A stretch of 55,608 bases of DNA from an uncultured Bacilli bacterium (lineage in GTDB: Bacteria; Bacillota_I; Bacilli_A; RF39; UBA660): the NCBI GenBank assembly GCA_947522695.1, contig CANNTX010000001.1:1-55608 (forward strand). Reading direction: 5' to 3'. Under the pieces are notes generated by a model that worked only from the letters and a program-made list of their open reading frames with translations, made no database searches and was not told where the DNA came from. A program made the position numbers and the translations under genes. The number at the start of each line of letters is the position of its first letter. Position 1 is the first letter of the stretch. This document shows positions 24,548 through 33,498 of the stretch, one piece after another.

Positions 24548-25430
24548 TGAAAATGAATTTGAGGTATTGGTTTGCTTAGAAAAGGAAAAAAGAAATATTT
24601 CTCAACGTGAAATATCTAAAATTACAGGATTGTCATTAGGCACTGTTAACAAAAGTTATTCTAATTTAATAAATAATGGTTTTATTGGTAGTAATGGATT
24701 AATTACTGATAGTGGTATTAATACTTTGGAACCATATAGAGTTAAAAGAGCAATATTTTTAGCAGCTGGTTTCGGTTCGCGAATGGTTCCAATTACATTA
24801 AATACTCCTAAACCTTTAGTTAGAGTAAATGGTAAAAGAATTATTGAAACTCTATTAGATGCTGTTAGTGTTGCTGAAATTCCTGAAATTGTTATTGTTA
24901 CTGGATATTTAAGTGAACAATTTGATATTTTATGCAATAAATATCCTAATATAAAAATTGTTTATAATAAACATTATAATGAAATGAATAATATATCATC
25001 TGCCTATGCTGTTAAAGATTTATTTCAAAATGCATATGTTATGGAGTCTGATCTTGTATTATATAATCCAAATATTATTAGAAAGTATGAATATCATTCT
25101 AACTTTTTAGGAAAAAAAGTTGATGTTACAGATGATTGGTGTTTTGATGCTAAAAATGGGATTATAGTAAGAGAAAAACAGGGTGGTTATAATTGTTATC
25201 AAATGTATGGCATATCATATTATGATGAAGATGATGGCAAGAAAATAGCTAATGATTTAGAAAAAGTTATTAATATGCCTGGCGGCAAAGAAAAGTATTG
25301 GGAACAAGTTGTATTAGATGTTTGTAAAAATAATTATAAAATCTATGTTAAAGAATGTCATGATGGTGATATAATAGAAATAGATTCATTTAATGAATTA
25401 AAAAAGATTGACAAATCTTATGATGTGTAA
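24540..25430 (+). CDS. HTH-cytidylyltransferase, LicC/PntC-like (CMP-aminoethylphosphonate or CDP-choline type)
   Basis: A 296-residue protein. A winged-helix domain (about residues 3-62, ISQREISKITGLSLGTVNKS) precedes a nucleotidyltransferase with LAAGFGSRM (74-82), KPLV (91-94) and a metal Asp in MESDLVLYN (about 171). LicC makes CDP-choline from phosphocholine; PntC, which also carries an N-terminal HTH, makes CMP-2-aminoethylphosphonate. The coupled importer and the absence of a choline kinase favour an imported phosphonate or phosphoester. ATG 24540 lies 9 bases after AAGG; upstream in-frame codons inside the permease gene are not needed. The HTH may sense or regulate the operon. Confidence 0.85.
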   Translation: MINENEFEVLVCLEKEKRNISQREISKITGLSLGTVNKSYSNLINNGFIGSNGLITDSGINTLEPYRVKRAIFLAAGFGSRMVPITLNTPKPLVRVNGKRIIETLLDAVSVAEIPEIVIVTGYLSEQFDILCNKYPNIKIVYNKHYNEMNNISSAYAVKDLFQNAYVMESDLVLYNPNIIRKYEYHSNFLGKKVDVTDDWCFDAKNGIIVREKQGGYNCYQMYGISYYDEDDGKKIANDLEKVINMPGGKEKYWEQVVLDVCKNNYKIYVKECHDGDIIEIDSFNELKKIDKSYDV

Positions 25431-25448
25431 TTGGGAGTTGTTTGATGA

Positions 25449-27080
25449 ATGAAAAAATTTAAATTTAAGGATTTAATATTTCCTTCAATTGTTTCTTTTG
25501 TATTGTCATTTATGTTGGTTATTTATGAACCAATTATTACATATGCTGCAAATACGGATGATTATTGGTTTAGTTTTAAAACATTAATTTTAAACAATTT
25601 ATTGTTATTTTTGATATTATTTTTTGTAGGTGTTATTTTTAGTGTTATAGTGTACTTTTTAACATTATTACTTAATAAAAGAAGTTTATATAATTTATAT
25701 TTAATTTTATTATTTGTTACATTTATTACTACATATATTCAAGGTAATTTTTTGGCTGGTTCTTTACCAACCCTAGATGGTTCTCCTATTATTTGGAATG
25801 ATTATACTAAACAAGGTGCTTTATCCGTTGCTTTATTGTGTATACTACTTGGTTTAAGTACATTCTTATTTGTTAAATATAAAGAAAAAGTTTTTACTTA
25901 TATGAAATATATATCATTTGCTGTTTTTGCGATGTTATTTGTTAGTTTAAGTACCACTTTATTAACAAGTAAAGATATATATGCAAATAAGGGAACAATT
26001 ACTGCTACTAATGATAATATAACTAATTTATCAGAAAATAAAAATTTTTTAATTTTACTTGTTGATATGGCTGATTCTAAAACATTTGATAAAGTTTTAA
26101 AACAAGTGAATAAGGAAGATATTTTTAAAGATTTTACATATTTTCCTGATACATTGGCGGCATATCCATTTACTCGTGAATCTATCCCATTTATTCTATC
26201 TGGTGAATGGTTTGAGGAACAAAAATCTTTTACAGATTACTATAATGATGCATTAAATAATTCGAAATTTTTAGAAGAACTAAAAAAGCAAAATTATGAT
26301 ATAAATATTTATGAAAGTGATTTAAATTGGACTGATAATAAAGCACTAGATGTTAATAATATTAAGGATATTAATTTTGCCATTGATAAAATTTCTTTAT
26401 ATAAGCAAGAGTTTAAATATATTTTATTTAAATATTTGCCTTTTCCTTTAAAGAAATATTCTAAAGTTGAATGGATTGATTATAAGTTATGTAGAAAAGA
26501 AAATCTCGATTCTGATAATCTATTTAATATGGATAATAAAGTAAATTATGATTTGTTGGATGAAGTTAATATTCAAAAAAGTAATTATTTTCAATTTTTA
26601 CATATAGACGGAGGTCATTATCCATGGGATTCTGATTCCAATTTTAATAAGGTAGAAAATGGTACTTATGAGCAAAAAATCGAGGCTTCAATTAAGGTTA
26701 TTGATAAGTATATTAAAAGAATAAAAGATGCTAAATTATATGATAATTCAGTAATAATGGTTCTTGCAGATCACGGAAATAATGGTTATGATCCTGTTGG
26801 AAGACAAAATCCAATTCTATATATTAAAGGTGTAAATGAAAAACATAATAAATTATTTGTGTCTAACAAAAAAGTTTCTTATACTGATTTAAATGATTCT
26901 ATTTATTATGATTTATTAAATGGCAAAAATAGTTCCGAATTATTACCGGAAGTTCAAAAAAATAGAATTAGAAGATTTATTTGGTATAAAGATTATGATG
27001 AATTATACGAACAATTTTTAGATGGTCATGCTTGGGAAACGAATAAATTAAAAAATTCTGGCAAAAAATATGGTAAATAA
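25449..27080 (+). CDS. membrane sulfatase/LtaS-superfamily phosphotransferase-like protein
   Basis: A 543-residue protein with five N-terminal helices (about residues 10-165) and an outside alkaline-phosphatase-fold domain. Seen: LLVDMADS for a metal Asp, a candidate nucleophile Thr in YPFTRESIPFILSGE (about 242), HIDGGHYPW, and the metal pair in ADHGNN. LtaS and phosphoethanolamine transferases of this superfamily move a head group from a lipid to a glycan or polymer. Its place 18 bases after the cytidylyltransferase suggests transfer or trimming of the activated head group on the surface. It could equally be a hydrolase. A terminator follows. Confidence 0.82.
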   Translation: MKKFKFKDLIFPSIVSFVLSFMLVIYEPIITYAANTDDYWFSFKTLILNNLLLFLILFFVGVIFSVIVYFLTLLLNKRSLYNLYLILLFVTFITTYIQGNFLAGSLPTLDGSPIIWNDYTKQGALSVALLCILLGLSTFLFVKYKEKVFTYMKYISFAVFAMLFVSLSTTLLTSKDIYANKGTITATNDNITNLSENKNFLILLVDMADSKTFDKVLKQVNKEDIFKDFTYFPDTLAAYPFTRESIPFILSGEWFEEQKSFTDYYNDALNNSKFLEELKKQNYDINIYESDLNWTDNKALDVNNIKDINFAIDKISLYKQEFKYILFKYLPFPLKKYSKVEWIDYKLCRKENLDSDNLFNMDNKVNYDLLDEVNIQKSNYFQFLHIDGGHYPWDSDSNFNKVENGTYEQKIEASIKVIDKYIKRIKDAKLYDNSVIMVLADHGNNGYDPVGRQNPILYIKGVNEKHNKLFVSNKKVSYTDLNDSIYYDLLNGKNSSELLPEVQKNRIRRFIWYKDYDELYEQFLDGHAWETNKLKNSGKKYGK

Positions 27081-27086
27081 GCTATT

Positions 27087-27111
27087 AAAAGTGATAAATT
27101 ATCACTTTTTT
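27087..27111 (+). terminator. intrinsic terminator
   Basis: AAAAGTGAT (27087-27095) pairs perfectly with ATCACTTTT (27101-27109), then T. It ends the importer-cytidylyltransferase-sulfatase operon. Confidence 0.85.
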
Positions 27112-27158
27112 CTTTTAAAGATTTTATATTATTGTTATAATTAATTAGAGGTTAATAT

Positions 27159-27956
27159 ATGAAAAGAATAATAAATAATTTAAAATATGTATATAAGAAA
27201 TATTCTTTTTTACTTGAACAATTGGTTTCAAGAGATTTTAAAGTAAAGTATAAAAGAAGTATTTTAGGTGTTCTTTGGAGTTTGTTATATCCTGTTTTAA
27301 TGATGTCTGTTATGGCAGTTGTATTTTCAAATGTTTTTAAATTTTCTACACCTGGTGTTAGTTATTTAGCATATTTACTTATAGGACTAACATATTTTAA
27401 CTATTTTACTGAGGCAAGTAATTTGGCTATGAGTAGTGTTGTTGCTAATTTTAGTTTAATTAATAAAGTATATATTCCAAAATATATATTTCCACTTTCA
27501 AAATGTATTTTTGTTGGAATTAATTTTCTTCTTACATTAATTCCATTATACATAGTAATTATTGCGACTGGTACTGGACTTAATTGGTATCATTTGTTAT
27601 TACCTTTTTCTTTTATTTGTTTATTTTTATTTACGATAGGAATGGGTTTTATACTTGCAACTATTTCTGTATTTTTAAGAGATATGTTTTATATTTACGG
27701 AATCGTAACAACAATTTGGAATTATTTAACCCCTATTATGTATGATATAAATATTATATCGAATCCTACATTACAATTATTAATGAAATTTAATCCAATG
27801 TATCAATTTATTAATTTTGCAAGAACTATTATTCTATATCATAATTGTCCGACATTAGGTCAATTTTTAGGATGCTCTATATCTTCAATTGTTGTATTTA
27901 TAATTGGATGTATTTTATTTAAAAAGAAACAAGATAAATTTATTTATTATGTATAA
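27159..27956 (+). CDS. tagG: ABC-2 polysaccharide/teichoic acid exporter permease (TagG/Wzm)
   Basis: A 265-residue permease with six helices. The N-terminal RDFKVKYKRSILGVLWSLLYP is the hallmark of the Wzm/TagG family, which exports undecaprenyl-linked polymers. It is followed within 14 bases by its ATPase. The ribosome binding site is AGAGGTTAATAT. It opens a run of genes to 33428 with little or no spacing, most likely one operon. Confidence 0.93.
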   Translation: MKRIINNLKYVYKKYSFLLEQLVSRDFKVKYKRSILGVLWSLLYPVLMMSVMAVVFSNVFKFSTPGVSYLAYLLIGLTYFNYFTEASNLAMSSVVANFSLINKVYIPKYIFPLSKCIFVGINFLLTLIPLYIVIIATGTGLNWYHLLLPFSFICLFLFTIGMGFILATISVFLRDMFYIYGIVTTIWNYLTPIMYDINIISNPTLQLLMKFNPMYQFINFARTIILYHNCPTLGQFLGCSISSIVVFIIGCILFKKKQDKFIYYV

Positions 27957-27970
27957 GAGGTGAATGTTAA

Positions 27971-28753
27971 ATGGTAAATTCTAAAAACGAATTAACTAAC
28001 ATTGATAATAATTTTAATCCAATGATTGAGGTTAAAGATGTTTCTATGAAATTTAATTTAGGAATTGAAAAAGGTTTTTCTATTAAACAATGGTTTGTAG
28101 ATATAGGAAAACATAAGAATAAAGTCAATAATGATTTTTGGGCTTTAAAAAACATTAATTTTAATATTAATAAAGGAGAAGTTATTGGTTTTATTGGATC
28201 TAATGGGGCTGGCAAATCTACATTATTAAAGGTTGTAGCTGGTGTAATGAAGCCAACAATTGGAAAGGTAAATGTTTATGGAAATATTTGTCCCATGATT
28301 GAGTTGGGTGCTGGGTTTGATTATCAACTAACTGCCAAAGAAAATATTTATTTGAATGGTGCTGTATTAGGATATTCTAAGGAATTAATTGATAAAAAGT
28401 TTGATGAAATTGTTGAATTTTCTGAACTTAAAGATTTCTTAGATGTTCCTGTTCAAAATTTTTCTTCCGGTATGGTTGCAAGACTTGCTTTTAGTATCGC
28501 TACAATTGTTAATCCAGAAATTCTTATTGTTGATGAGATTTTATCAGTTGGTGATATCGCTTTTCAAGCTAAAAGTGAAGCTAAGATGTTGGAAATGATT
28601 GGTGGAGGAACAACTGTATTGTTTGTTTCACATTCAGTTGAGCAAATTAAGAAAATGTGTGATAGAGTAATATGGTTAGATCATGGCAAAATGATAAAAA
28701 TGGGTGGAAAAGAAATTTGTGATGAATATATTGAATTTATGAAGGGAAAATAA
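27971..28753 (+). CDS. tagH: polysaccharide/teichoic acid exporter ATPase (TagH/Wzt short form)
   Basis: A 260-residue ATPase. The family N terminus (MIEVKDVSMKFNLG) leads to Walker A GSNGAGKST, then the Wzt/TagH-type segment GNICPMIELGAGFDYQLTAKE, signature FSSGMVARLAFSIA, and Walker B ILIVDEILSVGD. It lacks the C-terminal carbohydrate-binding domain of long Wzt and the long tail of TagH, so chain-end recognition is not built in. TAA overlaps the next start. Confidence 0.93.
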   Translation: MVNSKNELTNIDNNFNPMIEVKDVSMKFNLGIEKGFSIKQWFVDIGKHKNKVNNDFWALKNINFNINKGEVIGFIGSNGAGKSTLLKVVAGVMKPTIGKVNVYGNICPMIELGAGFDYQLTAKENIYLNGAVLGYSKELIDKKFDEIVEFSELKDFLDVPVQNFSSGMVARLAFSIATIVNPEILIVDEILSVGDIAFQAKSEAKMLEMIGGGTTVLFVSHSVEQIKKMCDRVIWLDHGKMIKMGGKEICDEYIEFMKGK

Positions 28754-29778
28754 TGATGAAAAAAATACTAACAGTACTTATTCCTGTATATAATACTGAA
28801 AAATATATAAAAAGATGTTTAGATTCACTGATTGATGAGTCTATTATAGATAACATAGAAATTTTAATTGTAAGTGATGGCTCTAAAGATAATTCAATTA
28901 CGATTGCTAGGGATTATGAAAAAAAATATCCAAATAGCATAAAAATAATTGAAAAAGAAAATGGAGGTCATGGTTCAACTATTAATAAGGGATTAGAAAT
29001 AGCAACTGGGAAATACTTTAGAGTTCTAGATAGTGATGACTGGTTTAATACTTTTGATTTTGTAAAATTAGTTAATTACCTAAAAAATGATGATTCTGAT
29101 TTAATTGTTACAAATTATTCACAAGAGCATGTTTATGATGGGAAAACTATTTATTTAGAATACAAAAATTTAGTTGATAATAAAATTTATGATATTGATA
29201 AAATTGATTTATCAATATTAAATGGTGAATATTTTGTTATGGCTACTTCAACTTATAAAACTGAATTACTTAGAAAAGCTAAATTACATTTATTCGAAAA
29301 AACCTTTTATGTTGATATGCAGTTTAATGTTATAGGTTTTTCTTTAGTTAAAACTTTTAAATATTATGATTTAGATATTTATAGATATTTTATTGGAAGA
29401 AAAGATCAAAGTAATAATTTTGCCTCATTAGTTAAAAATCAAGAAAATCATGAAAAAGTAATGAAATGTCTAGTTGATTATTATTGTGAAAATGTAGATA
29501 ATTTTAGTGATAATAGAAAAAAGTATTATAGTTTAATAATTTATTATATGTTGTATACTCATTATTCTATATATTGTTTATACGATTCTAATCATTCTAG
29601 AGCATATAATAAGGTTATAAATTTTGATAAATATTTAAAAAATAAATCTTTGGATTTATATAATAGATCAAATATATCTTTCATAAAAGCAAATAGAAAG
29701 ACAAATTTTGTTTTTGTTAAAATAAACGGAAAGTTATTGAATAAGCTAATAAGTTTGGCTAATTTATTTAGGAGGTAA
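28753..29778 (+). CDS. family 2 glycosyltransferase
   Basis: A 341-residue GT-A enzyme that transfers a sugar to the growing polymer on the inner membrane face. Motifs: LIPVYNTEKYIKRCLDSL, VSDGSKDNS, ENGGHGSTINKGLE and the metal motif LDSDDW. The C-terminal 120 residues are basic and hydrophobic and probably attach to the membrane. ATG 28753 and 28756 are both possible. Donor and acceptor are unknown. Confidence 0.9.
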   Translation: MMKKILTVLIPVYNTEKYIKRCLDSLIDESIIDNIEILIVSDGSKDNSITIARDYEKKYPNSIKIIEKENGGHGSTINKGLEIATGKYFRVLDSDDWFNTFDFVKLVNYLKNDDSDLIVTNYSQEHVYDGKTIYLEYKNLVDNKIYDIDKIDLSILNGEYFVMATSTYKTELLRKAKLHLFEKTFYVDMQFNVIGFSLVKTFKYYDLDIYRYFIGRKDQSNNFASLVKNQENHEKVMKCLVDYYCENVDNFSDNRKKYYSLIIYYMLYTHYSIYCLYDSNHSRAYNKVINFDKYLKNKSLDLYNRSNISFIKANRKTNFVFVKINGKLLNKLISLANLFRR

Positions 29779-29783
29779 TTGGT

Positions 29784-31058
29784 GTGAAAAAGATATTAGT
29801 AATAAGTTGGTTTTTTCCTCCTGTTAATTCATCTGAGGGAATCGTAACATATAAACTTTTAAATAATTCTAAATATAATTATGATGTATTTACTCAAAAA
29901 GGTAATGCAAGTTGGTCCTACGGGAATAAAGATGATTTACCATTAAATAATAATATTAATTGTGTGTTTTCAGATGCTACGAATTTAGATGATTTTATAA
30001 ATTCAGCATATGAATTTTTTGTAAATAATTCTAATAAATATGACATTGTTATGACAAGGTCTATGCCTGAAGAATCACATATAATTGGAATGAAAATAAA
30101 AAAATTTAAACCTGATATTAAATGGATAGCTTCTTTTGGTGATCCAATCGGGAATAATCCTTTTACTTTATTAGCTTTAAAAAATGTTAATCCATATTCT
30201 TTAAAGAAAAGATATGAAGTTAAAATGTCATTAAAGTCAGTATTATCTCCATTTAGAATGTATCGTTCAATTAGATACAATATTAGAAATAAAAAACAAT
30301 ATAATATGTATATTAAGTCAAAAAATTATTTAGAAAAGAAAATTGTTAATACTTGTGATTATATAATTTGTAATAATAGTTATCAAGTTGATTATATTTC
30401 TAAAAATAATAATATAGATAAATCTAAATTTATAATACTTCCCCATTCTTATGATAAAAAATTATATCCAAATGTTAAGAAAAATAATGATAAAATAATT
30501 TTTAGATATATTGGTCATTTAGATGATATAAGAACACCAAAATTATTTTTAGAAGCCATAAATCTATTAAACACAAAATATGATGACTTTAAAGATAAAG
30601 TTCAATTTGAATTTTATGGTAATATGTCTATAAATGATAAAGTATATATTTTGGATAATGAATTAACCGACGTTGTTAAAATACGTAAACCTATAAATTA
30701 TTTGAAAAGTTTAGAAGTTATGAAATCTAGTGATTGGCTGATTCATATAGATGCAAATTTATTTAATATTATGGATAAAAATGTATTTTTTGCGGCTAAG
30801 CTTGCTGATTATATTGGAAGTGGCTCAAATATATTTAGTATAACAATGCTTGATGGTGCTAGCGCAGATATTTTAAGAGGAATGAACGCTGTGGTAACAA
30901 CTTATTCTTTAAATGATATTGCCAATTATTTATATCTAATTGTTTATAATAATTATAATGTTAAATTAAATACTGATTATTCAAAAAATTTTGATGCGAA
31001 AAATGTTGCTAATGATTTTGATAATTTTGTAAAAAATGAGGTGTTAAATGAAAACTAA
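29784..31058 (+). CDS. GT-B glycosyltransferase-like protein (GT4-type)
   Basis: A 424-residue protein with an N-terminal VISWFFPPVNSSEGIVTYKLL fold segment, ILPHSYDKKLYP, FRYIGHLDDIRTPKLFLEA and a C-terminal VFFAAKLADYIGSGSNIFSI region, the layout of GT4-like transferases; the usual E-x7-E is weak. GTG 29784 is the start, 8 bases after GGAGG. It overlaps the next gene by 11 bases. Sugar specificity is unknown. Confidence 0.8.
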   Translation: MKKILVISWFFPPVNSSEGIVTYKLLNNSKYNYDVFTQKGNASWSYGNKDDLPLNNNINCVFSDATNLDDFINSAYEFFVNNSNKYDIVMTRSMPEESHIIGMKIKKFKPDIKWIASFGDPIGNNPFTLLALKNVNPYSLKKRYEVKMSLKSVLSPFRMYRSIRYNIRNKKQYNMYIKSKNYLEKKIVNTCDYIICNNSYQVDYISKNNNIDKSKFIILPHSYDKKLYPNVKKNNDKIIFRYIGHLDDIRTPKLFLEAINLLNTKYDDFKDKVQFEFYGNMSINDKVYILDNELTDVVKIRKPINYLKSLEVMKSSDWLIHIDANLFNIMDKNVFFAAKLADYIGSGSNIFSITMLDGASADILRGMNAVVTTYSLNDIANYLYLIVYNNYNVKLNTDYSKNFDAKNVANDFDNFVKNEVLNEN

Positions 31059-32325
31059 ATATTTAATAGTTGGTGCAGGTATTTCTGGCTTAACATTTGC
31101 AAGTTATTGTAAAGATGATTATATAATTATTGAAAAAGAAAATGAAGTTGGTGGTTATTGTAAAACTCATTATAAAGATGATTATGTATGGGATTATGCT
31201 GGTCATTTCTTTCATTTTAAAACTGATGAATTTAAGAAAAAGTTTATTGATAGTTTGGATAAAAATGATTTTGTTACGCAAGATAAAAAAACATTTATTT
31301 ATTTTGATGATAAGTTAATTGATTTCCCTTTTCAAACACATATTCATGAACTTTCTAAAGATAAATTTATAGATTGCTTATATGATTTATTTAACAAGGA
31401 AGAAAAAGAAAATTATGATAATTTTTTAGATATGCTTTACGGAAAATTTGGTAAATCAATTACAGAAATGTTTTTAAAACCTTATAATGAAAAATTATAT
31501 GCTGTTGATTTAACAAAACTCGATAAGGATGCAATGGGAAGATTTTTTCCATATGCTGATATAAAAGCAATAATTAATAATATGAAACAAAATAAAGTTA
31601 ACTCATATAATAATACATTTATGTATCCAAAAAAGGGTGCTCAAGTTATTATTGATGTTTTGATGAAGGATATTGATAAAAATAAAATTTTATTAAATTC
31701 AATGATAGAAAGTATTGATTTAAATAATAAAATAGCTAAACTTAATAATGGAAAAGAAATACAATATGAATATTTGATAAATTCTATTCCTTTTGATAAA
31801 TTTTTAAAACTTACTAATAACAAAGAATATATTAATTTCAGTGATAAATTAACATATAATAAGGTTTTGGTTTTTAATTTAGGATTTAATAAAAAATCAA
31901 GTTATAATAATCATCATTGGTTATATTTTCCGGATAAAGATATAAATTTTTATAGAGTTGGGTTTTATGATAACATATTAAATTCTAATAAATTAAGTAT
32001 GTATATAGAGATTGGATATCCAAAAGATAATGTTATAACTTCAGATGAAATAGATAGACAACTTAAATTGACGTTAGATAATTTAAAAAAATGTAATATT
32101 ATAGATGATTCATTTGTTTTAAATGCATATGAAAGTATTGTAATGGATCCTGCTTATGTTCATATTGATGCTAAAAATGATTTAAGGGTTAGAGAAATTA
32201 TGAAGGAATTATCTAATAAAAATGTTTATAGCATTGGTAGATATGGTGGCTGGACATATTGCTCTATGGAGGACTGTATGGTTGAAGCAAAGGATTTGTA
32301 TGAGAAAATAAGAGGTAATTTATGA
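31048..32325 (+). CDS. FAD-dependent UDP-galactopyranose-mutase-like/amine-oxidase-fold protein
   Basis: A 425-residue flavoprotein. The N-terminal dinucleotide site YLIVGAGISGLTFASY is followed by IIEKENEVGGYCKTHYK; the segment YVWDYAGHFFHF and the C-terminal YSIGRYGGW complete the FAD fold. Members in surface-glycan clusters include UDP-galactopyranose mutase, but the classical Glf motif set is not complete, so the reaction is open. It overlaps both neighbours. Confidence 0.82.
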   Translation: MKTKYLIVGAGISGLTFASYCKDDYIIIEKENEVGGYCKTHYKDDYVWDYAGHFFHFKTDEFKKKFIDSLDKNDFVTQDKKTFIYFDDKLIDFPFQTHIHELSKDKFIDCLYDLFNKEEKENYDNFLDMLYGKFGKSITEMFLKPYNEKLYAVDLTKLDKDAMGRFFPYADIKAIINNMKQNKVNSYNNTFMYPKKGAQVIIDVLMKDIDKNKILLNSMIESIDLNNKIAKLNNGKEIQYEYLINSIPFDKFLKLTNNKEYINFSDKLTYNKVLVFNLGFNKKSSYNNHHWLYFPDKDINFYRVGFYDNILNSNKLSMYIEIGYPKDNVITSDEIDRQLKLTLDNLKKCNIIDDSFVLNAYESIVMDPAYVHIDAKNDLRVREIMKELSNKNVYSIGRYGGWTYCSMEDCMVEAKDLYEKIRGNL

Positions 32326-33428
32326 TTAAAGTAATGAGTATATTTGGAACTAGACCTGAAGCTATTAAGATGGCTCCACTAGTAAAGGAATTAGAAAAAA
32401 GAGAAGAAACTGAAAGTATTGTATGTGTTACAGCACAACATAGAGAAATGCTTGATCAAGTGCTTGAAACTTTTGATATTAAGCCTGATTATGACTTGAA
32501 TATAATGAAACAAGGTCAAACTTTAGGTGATATAACTACTAGAGCTTTAACTGGACTTGAAGAGGTAATTAAAGAATGTAAACCTGATATTGTTCTTGTT
32601 CATGGTGATACTACAACTACGTTTGCTGGTGCACTTGCAGCTTTTTATAATCAAGTTATGATTGGTCATGTAGAAGCAGGGCTTAGAACAAATGATAAGT
32701 ATAGTCCTTTTCCAGAAGAGATGAATAGACAAATGGTTGATTGTATGACTGATATGTATTTTGCTCCTACTAATTTAAGTAAGGAAAATTTACTTAAGGA
32801 AAATATTGAAGAAAGTAAAATATATATTACTGGTAATACGGCTATTGATGCTATGAGTACTACTGTTGATGATAATTATAGTAATTCGGAGTTAGATTTT
32901 GTTAAAGATGGAGAAAGATTAATTCTATTAACTGCTCATAGAAGAGAAAATTTAGGAGAACCTATGCGTCATATATTTAAAGCAATTAAGAGAATTGTAG
33001 ATGAGTTTGACGATGTTAAGGTAATTTATCCTATTCATAAAAATCCTCTTGTTAGAGAAGTTGCTAATGAGGTATTTGGAGATTGTGAAAAAGTTAAATT
33101 GATTGAGCCTTTAGAAGTATTTGATTTTCATAATTTTATAAATAAATCTTATATGATTATGAGTGATAGTGGTGGTGTGCAAGAAGAGGCACCTAGTTTA
33201 GGTAAACCGGTGTTGGTATTAAGAGATACTACTGAAAGACCTGAAGGAATTGATGCTGGTACATTAAAACTTGTTGGTACTGATGAAGAAACTATTTATA
33301 ATGAGGCTAAGAGATTACTTACAGACAAAGAAGAATATGAACGTATGAGTATGGCGTCTAATCCTTATGGTGATGGTCATGCTAGTGAAAGAATAGTAGA
33401 TGCTATTATAAATAAATTTAATAATTAA
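32322..33428 (+). CDS. mnaA: UDP-N-acetylglucosamine 2-epimerase (non-hydrolysing)
   Basis: A 368-residue epimerase making UDP-ManNAc, the donor for TagA-type transferases such as the one fused at 15719. Motifs: FGTRPEAIKMAPLVKEL, VHGDTTTTFAGALAAFY, GHVEAGLRTNDKYSPFPEEM, NRQMVD, TAHRRENLG, MSDSGGVQEEAPSLGKPVL. Full length and intact. Translationally coupled to the FAD protein; a terminator follows. Confidence 0.97.
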   Translation: MIKVMSIFGTRPEAIKMAPLVKELEKREETESIVCVTAQHREMLDQVLETFDIKPDYDLNIMKQGQTLGDITTRALTGLEEVIKECKPDIVLVHGDTTTTFAGALAAFYNQVMIGHVEAGLRTNDKYSPFPEEMNRQMVDCMTDMYFAPTNLSKENLLKENIEESKIYITGNTAIDAMSTTVDDNYSNSELDFVKDGERLILLTAHRRENLGEPMRHIFKAIKRIVDEFDDVKVIYPIHKNPLVREVANEVFGDCEKVKLIEPLEVFDFHNFINKSYMIMSDSGGVQEEAPSLGKPVLVLRDTTERPEGIDAGTLKLVGTDEETIYNEAKRLLTDKEEYERMSMASNPYGDGHASERIVDAIINKFNN

Positions 33429-33430
33429 TT

Positions 33431-33457
33431 AAGAAATCTTTAAGGTTTCTTTTTTTG
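33431..33457 (+). terminator. intrinsic terminator after mnaA
   Basis: AAGAAATC (33431-33438) pairs with GGTTTCTT (33444-33451) with one G-U pair, then a T run. Confidence 0.8.
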
Positions 33458-33498
33458 TTTTTATTAGATATAATTGTTTTAAGGTATAGGTGATTAAA

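Noticed and set aside
24540..25430. Plain phosphocholine cytidylyltransferase (LicC) of a choline-kinase pathway
   Set aside because: No LicA-type kinase or LicD is in the window; kept only as an alternative to the phosphonate reading.
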